Assembly: GCA_963664255.1 (NCBI GenBank)
Contig: OY760938.1
Location: forward strand, 1,922,001 to 1,986,000
DNA: 64,000 nucleotides
Origin: G963663775 sp963664255
Lineage (GTDB): Bacteria > Bacillota > Clostridia > Oscillospirales > Butyricicoccaceae
Reading direction: 5' to 3'
The notes under the pieces were generated by a model, which searched no databases, was not told the origin of the DNA, and was given only the letters and a program-made list of their open reading frames with translations. The position numbers were made by a program, and so were the translations under genes. Position 1 is the stretch's first letter; each line of letters opens with the position of its first letter. This document shows, in pieces, positions 61,324 through 64,000 of this stretch.

Positions 61324-62187
61324 ATGAAGGATATTCGAATCGTCATTGTGGATGACTCTGTTTTCTCCATTGCTTTTATCCGAAATGCGCTGGAAGACAA
61401 AGGGTTTGAGGTTGTGGGAGAAGCAGGCTCCTTAGAAGAGGTCAAGGAAGTGGTGCAGGCACAAAAGCCAACCCTTGTGACGATGGACATGACACTGCCT
61501 GGAACCGATGGGTTGGAATGCACCCGCGCCATCCATGAAATTGACCCAGAGATTAAGGTCATTGTCATCAGTTCCATGATGGATGATGAAATTGTGCACG
61601 AGGCCAAGAAAAACAAGGTGTCTGCCTATATTCAAAAGCCCATCGATGCGGACGAACTGGTGACCACCATCCACCGCGTGATGGCATCGGAGGAGCTGTA
61701 TGCAGCGCTGCAGGAAGACTATTTTGCGGTGTTCAAAGAGGCACTGATGGACGGGCTGAACCGCATGACCAAAACCCTGCTGACCTATCAAAACGAATAT
61801 CCTTCGGAAAAAGAATATCCCTCAGAGGGCATGACGGTCATCATTGGCATCATCGGGAAATTCTCTGGCCGTATGCTCATCGATTTGTCCAAGGAAACCG
61901 CAGGCAATATTGCAGCGGCGATTTTCCGGCGGGAAGCAAAAAGCAACGAGGAAATTATGGCGGCGATGAGTGAATTCACCAACATCATTGCCGGAAATGC
62001 TTGCTCACTGCTCAATCGCAAGGACAAGGCGTTTGGTCTGCGCGTGGCGCCGCCCTCCATCCTGCACGGGGAACAGGTGCTGATTTCTGCCCCCAACTTT
62101 AGCACCACCACGGCAATCGCAGACTCTCCATTTGGCAAGCTGCTGCTCAATGCAGGCTTTCAAAGGGGGGATGATGAATGGATGTAA
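61324..62187 (+). CDS. CheY-CheX fusion response regulator
   Basis: The 287-residue protein joins an N-terminal receiver (about 1-122: VIVDDSVFS, the phospho-Asp in TMDMTLPGTDG, ISSM, YIQKPID) to a C-terminal CheX/CheC-like domain (about 130-287). The latter has IIGKFSGRMLIDLS and a helix with FTNIIAGNA, the Asn-Gly-Asn type phosphatase site. A protein that can be phosphorylated and may also remove phosphate from itself or from CheY is implied. It is the first gene of an operon with cheX and a flavodoxin gene. Confidence 0.9.
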   Translation: MKDIRIVIVDDSVFSIAFIRNALEDKGFEVVGEAGSLEEVKEVVQAQKPTLVTMDMTLPGTDGLECTRAIHEIDPEIKVIVISSMMDDEIVHEAKKNKVSAYIQKPIDADELVTTIHRVMASEELYAALQEDYFAVFKEALMDGLNRMTKTLLTYQNEYPSEKEYPSEGMTVIIGIIGKFSGRMLIDLSKETAGNIAAAIFRREAKSNEEIMAAMSEFTNIIAGNACSLLNRKDKAFGLRVAPPSILHGEQVLISAPNFSTTTAIADSPFGKLLLNAGFQRGDDEWM

Positions 62188-62639
62188 AATATATCAATCC
62201 GTTCGTGGAATCCTTTACCATGGTGATGCCGCAGCTGGGCTTTGAAAATGTGCAGCTGGGCACCATGGGCGAGAAAAACAATGAGGTGGAGGTCACCGGC
62301 ATTGCGGTGATTTTGGGCATTGTGGGGGCGATGCGCGGCAATGTGGTGTATGCCATCGATGTCGAATCGGCAAAGCAAATTGCCTCGGTGATGATGATGG
62401 GGATGCCGGTGGAAGAGTTTGACGAAATGGCGAAAAGTGCCCTGTCAGAGCTGACCAATATGCTGACCGCCAACGCCGCAACGGCGTTTTCCAACATTGG
62501 CATTGAAATCGATATTTCAACCCCTACCATGCTGCAAGGCAATGAAATGGGGATTAAAATGAGCTCCAATGATATTCTGTGCGTCAGTCTGTTGGCGGAT
62601 GGCGTGCCGGTGGAAATCAACGTTGCGTTTGAAAAATAA
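62178..62639 (+). CDS. cheX: CheX-like chemotaxis phosphatase
   Basis: The 153-residue CheX-type protein shows GIVGAMRGNVVYAIDVESAK and SELTNMLTANAATAF, which carries the conserved Asn pair of the active helix. CheX removes phosphate from CheY. It overlaps the CheY-CheX fusion gene by 10 bp, so the two are translated together. No flagellar or cheA genes are in the window. Confidence 0.9.
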   Translation: MDVKYINPFVESFTMVMPQLGFENVQLGTMGEKNNEVEVTGIAVILGIVGAMRGNVVYAIDVESAKQIASVMMMGMPVEEFDEMAKSALSELTNMLTANAATAFSNIGIEIDISTPTMLQGNEMGIKMSSNDILCVSLLADGVPVEINVAFEK

Positions 62640-62664
62640 GTCTGCGGCAAAGGAGTTTTTTTCC

Positions 62665-63147
62665 ATGAAAACATTGGTGATATTTTACTCTTTTGAAGGA
62701 AATACAAAGTTTATTGCACAGCAAGTGGCAGCAGCCTTGCAGGCGGACACCATGCAGCTGGAAGTGGCGAAGCAATATCCCAAAAAGGGACTGCAAAAGT
62801 ATCTTTGGGGCGGAAAAAGCGTTTTGCTGGGGGAACAGCCGCCGCTGACCAATCCTATGGCCGACATCAATGCCTATCAAAACATTGTGCTGGGTACGCC
62901 GGTTTGGGCGGGGTCATTTGCGCCGCCTGTGCATACCTTTTTGCAGCAGCATACGTTGCACGGCAAGAACGTGGCGCTGTTTGCCTGCCATGGCGGCGGC
63001 GGTGCGCAAAAATGCTTTGCCAAAATAAAAGCCTGCATCCCTGACAATACCTTTGTGGGGGAAATGGCATTCTTCGACCCCTTGCAGCATACGCCCGAAG
63101 CTGCGGCAAAAAACGCCACAGTATGGGCAGAGCAGCTGTCATTTTAA
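62665..63147 (+). CDS. Flavodoxin
   Basis: The 160-residue flavodoxin-fold protein begins LVIFYSFEGNTKFIAQQVA, whose SxxGNT loop binds the FMN phosphate, and has IVLGTPVWAGSFAPPV and FACHGGGGA around the ring. It carries low-potential electrons in the cytosol. It starts 25 nt after cheX behind AAAGGAG and ends at a terminator, so it seems to be the last gene of the operon. Confidence 0.92.
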   Translation: MKTLVIFYSFEGNTKFIAQQVAAALQADTMQLEVAKQYPKKGLQKYLWGGKSVLLGEQPPLTNPMADINAYQNIVLGTPVWAGSFAPPVHTFLQQHTLHGKNVALFACHGGGGAQKCFAKIKACIPDNTFVGEMAFFDPLQHTPEAAAKNATVWAEQLSF

Positions 63148-63156
63148 GGAATACAT

Positions 63157-63196
63157 GAAAAGAGGAAACGCAGTGCTTGCGCTTCCTCTTTTTTGC
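63157..63196 (+). terminator. Terminator of the flavodoxin operon
   Basis: AAAAGAGGAA(A)CGC pairs with GCGCTTCCTCTTTT and is followed by T residues. Confidence 0.85.
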
Positions 63197-63240
63197 ATAG
63201 CAGGTTCTTGATAAAATCAGTAGGCATTTTTATTTTTCTG

Positions 63241-63270
63241 TGATATACTGTTTGCAAGCAAACAGTATAT
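63241..63270 (+). promoter_or_regulatory. Extended -10 promoter overlapped by a perfect dyad, upstream of aspA
   Basis: ATATACTGTTTGC (63243-63255) and GCAAACAGTATAT (63258-63270) are perfect 13-bp arms two bases apart. The left arm contains the -10 TATACT, preceded by TGA as an extended -10. A repressor site covering the promoter is the likely reading. Confidence 0.7.
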
Positions 63271-63340
63271 ATCTTATTCATACAAGTTGGTAGGATATGG
63301 TGCGCGTGCATCATATCTGGCAGCGCGTGAGGAGGGCAGC

Positions 63341-64000
63341 ATGAGGACAGAACAGGATATGCTTGGGCAAGTGCAAATCCCCAAAAGTGCATATTATGGC
63401 ATCCATACCGCGCGTGCGATGCAGAATTTTCCCATTACGGGTGTGCCCATCCATGCGGAATTGGTGCACGCGATGGTGACCATCAAAAAAGCTGCCGCAA
63501 GCACAAATCGCAGCATTGGGGCACTGGAGGAGGATATTGCACAGGCGATTATTGCGGCGTGTGATGAAATTTTGGACGGGGCACTTGCGGAGCAGTTTGT
63601 GGTGGACTGTATGCAGGGCGGCGCGGGTACCTCTGCTAACATGAATGTCAACGAGGTGCTTGCAAACCGCGCCCTTGAGCGGCTGGGCGGCGAAAAGGGA
63701 GATTACCAGCGGGTGCATCCGCTCGACCACGTGAATTTGCACCAGTCCACAAATGATGTGTTTCCTACGGCGGTGCGCATTGCGGCGATTCGCAGGCTGA
63801 AAACGGTTTCGGAACGGTTTGCGGAGCTGCAGACCGCCTTGCAGGAAAAAGAAGAGGCGTTTGCGGCGATTATCAAGGTCGGCAGAACCCAACTGCAGGA
63901 TGCTGTGCCGGTGACACTGGGGCAGGAATTTGGCGCGTGGGCACAGGCGGTGGCGCGCGACCGTTGGCGGCTGTATAAAGCGGAAGAACGGCTGCGACAG
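63341..64000 (+). CDS. aspA: Aspartate ammonia-lyase (partial, runs off the right edge)
   Basis: The first 220 residues of a fumarase/aspartase superfamily enzyme, which splits aspartate to fumarate and ammonia. The family N-terminus is clear: DMLGQVQIPKSAYYGIHTAR, then QGGAGTSANMNVNEVLANRA, HPLDHVNLHQSTNDVFPTA and KVGRTQLQDAVPVTLGQEFG, the last with the Thr/His-region substrate contacts. GHTQ-style fumarase wording is absent and the TxL-Q-DAVP form favours aspartase. GAGGAGG lies before the ATG. The gene continues past position 64000. Confidence 0.92.
   Translation, partial: MRTEQDMLGQVQIPKSAYYGIHTARAMQNFPITGVPIHAELVHAMVTIKKAAASTNRSIGALEEDIAQAIIAACDEILDGALAEQFVVDCMQGGAGTSANMNVNEVLANRALERLGGEKGDYQRVHPLDHVNLHQSTNDVFPTAVRIAAIRRLKTVSERFAELQTALQEKEEAFAAIIKVGRTQLQDAVPVTLGQEFGAWAQAVARDRWRLYKAEERLRQ

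Overview
The window reads as chromosomal DNA from a strictly anaerobic, spore-forming Firmicute of the class Clostridia. A gut Oscillospirales lineage (Ruminococcaceae or Butyricicoccaceae type) is my best guess, but this is inference. Grounds: a one-chain pyruvate:ferredoxin oxidoreductase, a BofA-type sporulation protein, a tandem pair of Csp-like spore proteases, a yjdF-type riboswitch gene, the rpsF-ssb-rpsR operon, Gram-positive style promoters and ribosome binding sites, and moderately high GC. There are no rRNA or tRNA genes, no CRISPR array, no prophage and no intact transposase. Most of it is ordinary core genome.

Layout. 0-12.6 kb: enolase, a membrane-anchored deacetylase-fold protein that has lost its catalytic residues, proC, a small Cys-rich membrane protein, a radical SAM protein, a zinc phospholipase C-like protein, an esterase, queH, a large hybrid histidine kinase, and rpsF-ssb-rpsR on the minus strand. 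13-17 kb: a three-gene ribose-type sugar ABC importer with strong hairpins between the binding-protein and ATPase genes. 17-22 kb: an orphan ABC ATPase, a DUF2148 protein and two tandem subtilases behind a sigma-E-like promoter. 22-26 kb: an SLH/VanY-like peptidase, a DnaA-box-rich intergenic region, comM, a flavin-oxidoreductase-like gene and chorismate mutase. 26-32 kb: nifJ, a yjdF riboswitch and gene, and a GGDEF protein.

32-44 kb is a housekeeping run on the plus strand: smc, ftsY, rdgB, yhbY, nadD, a 174-bp palindromic TA-flanked repeat, yqeK, an LCP protein, rsfS, leuS and rpsU. 44-50 kb: a GNAT acetyltransferase, a candidate non-coding RNA, bofA and the topoisomerase IV pair parE-parC. 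50-54 kb: an aromatic-acid-exporter-like protein with a structured leader, a CPBP protease, a degenerate nucleotidyltransferase-like protein, a P-loop kinase and a TetR regulator. 54-59 kb: an MMPL/RND exporter with a freshly duplicated C-terminal segment, overlapping a secreted coiled-coil protein. 59-64 kb: a soluble PocR-type chemoreceptor, a Thr/Ala-rich acidic protein, a CheY-CheX fusion, CheX, a flavodoxin and the start of aspA, which runs off the right edge.

The items most worth follow-up are the DnaA-box cluster at 23.45-23.63 kb, the candidate ncRNA at 44.8-45.05 kb, the palindromic mobile repeat at 38.44-38.62 kb, the TetR/MMPL/secreted coiled-coil export locus, the chemotaxis-like cluster without flagellar genes, and the perfect dyad at the aspA promoter. 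Starts were chosen from Shine-Dalgarno placement and family alignment. Family assignments come from motifs recognised by eye, without database searches.
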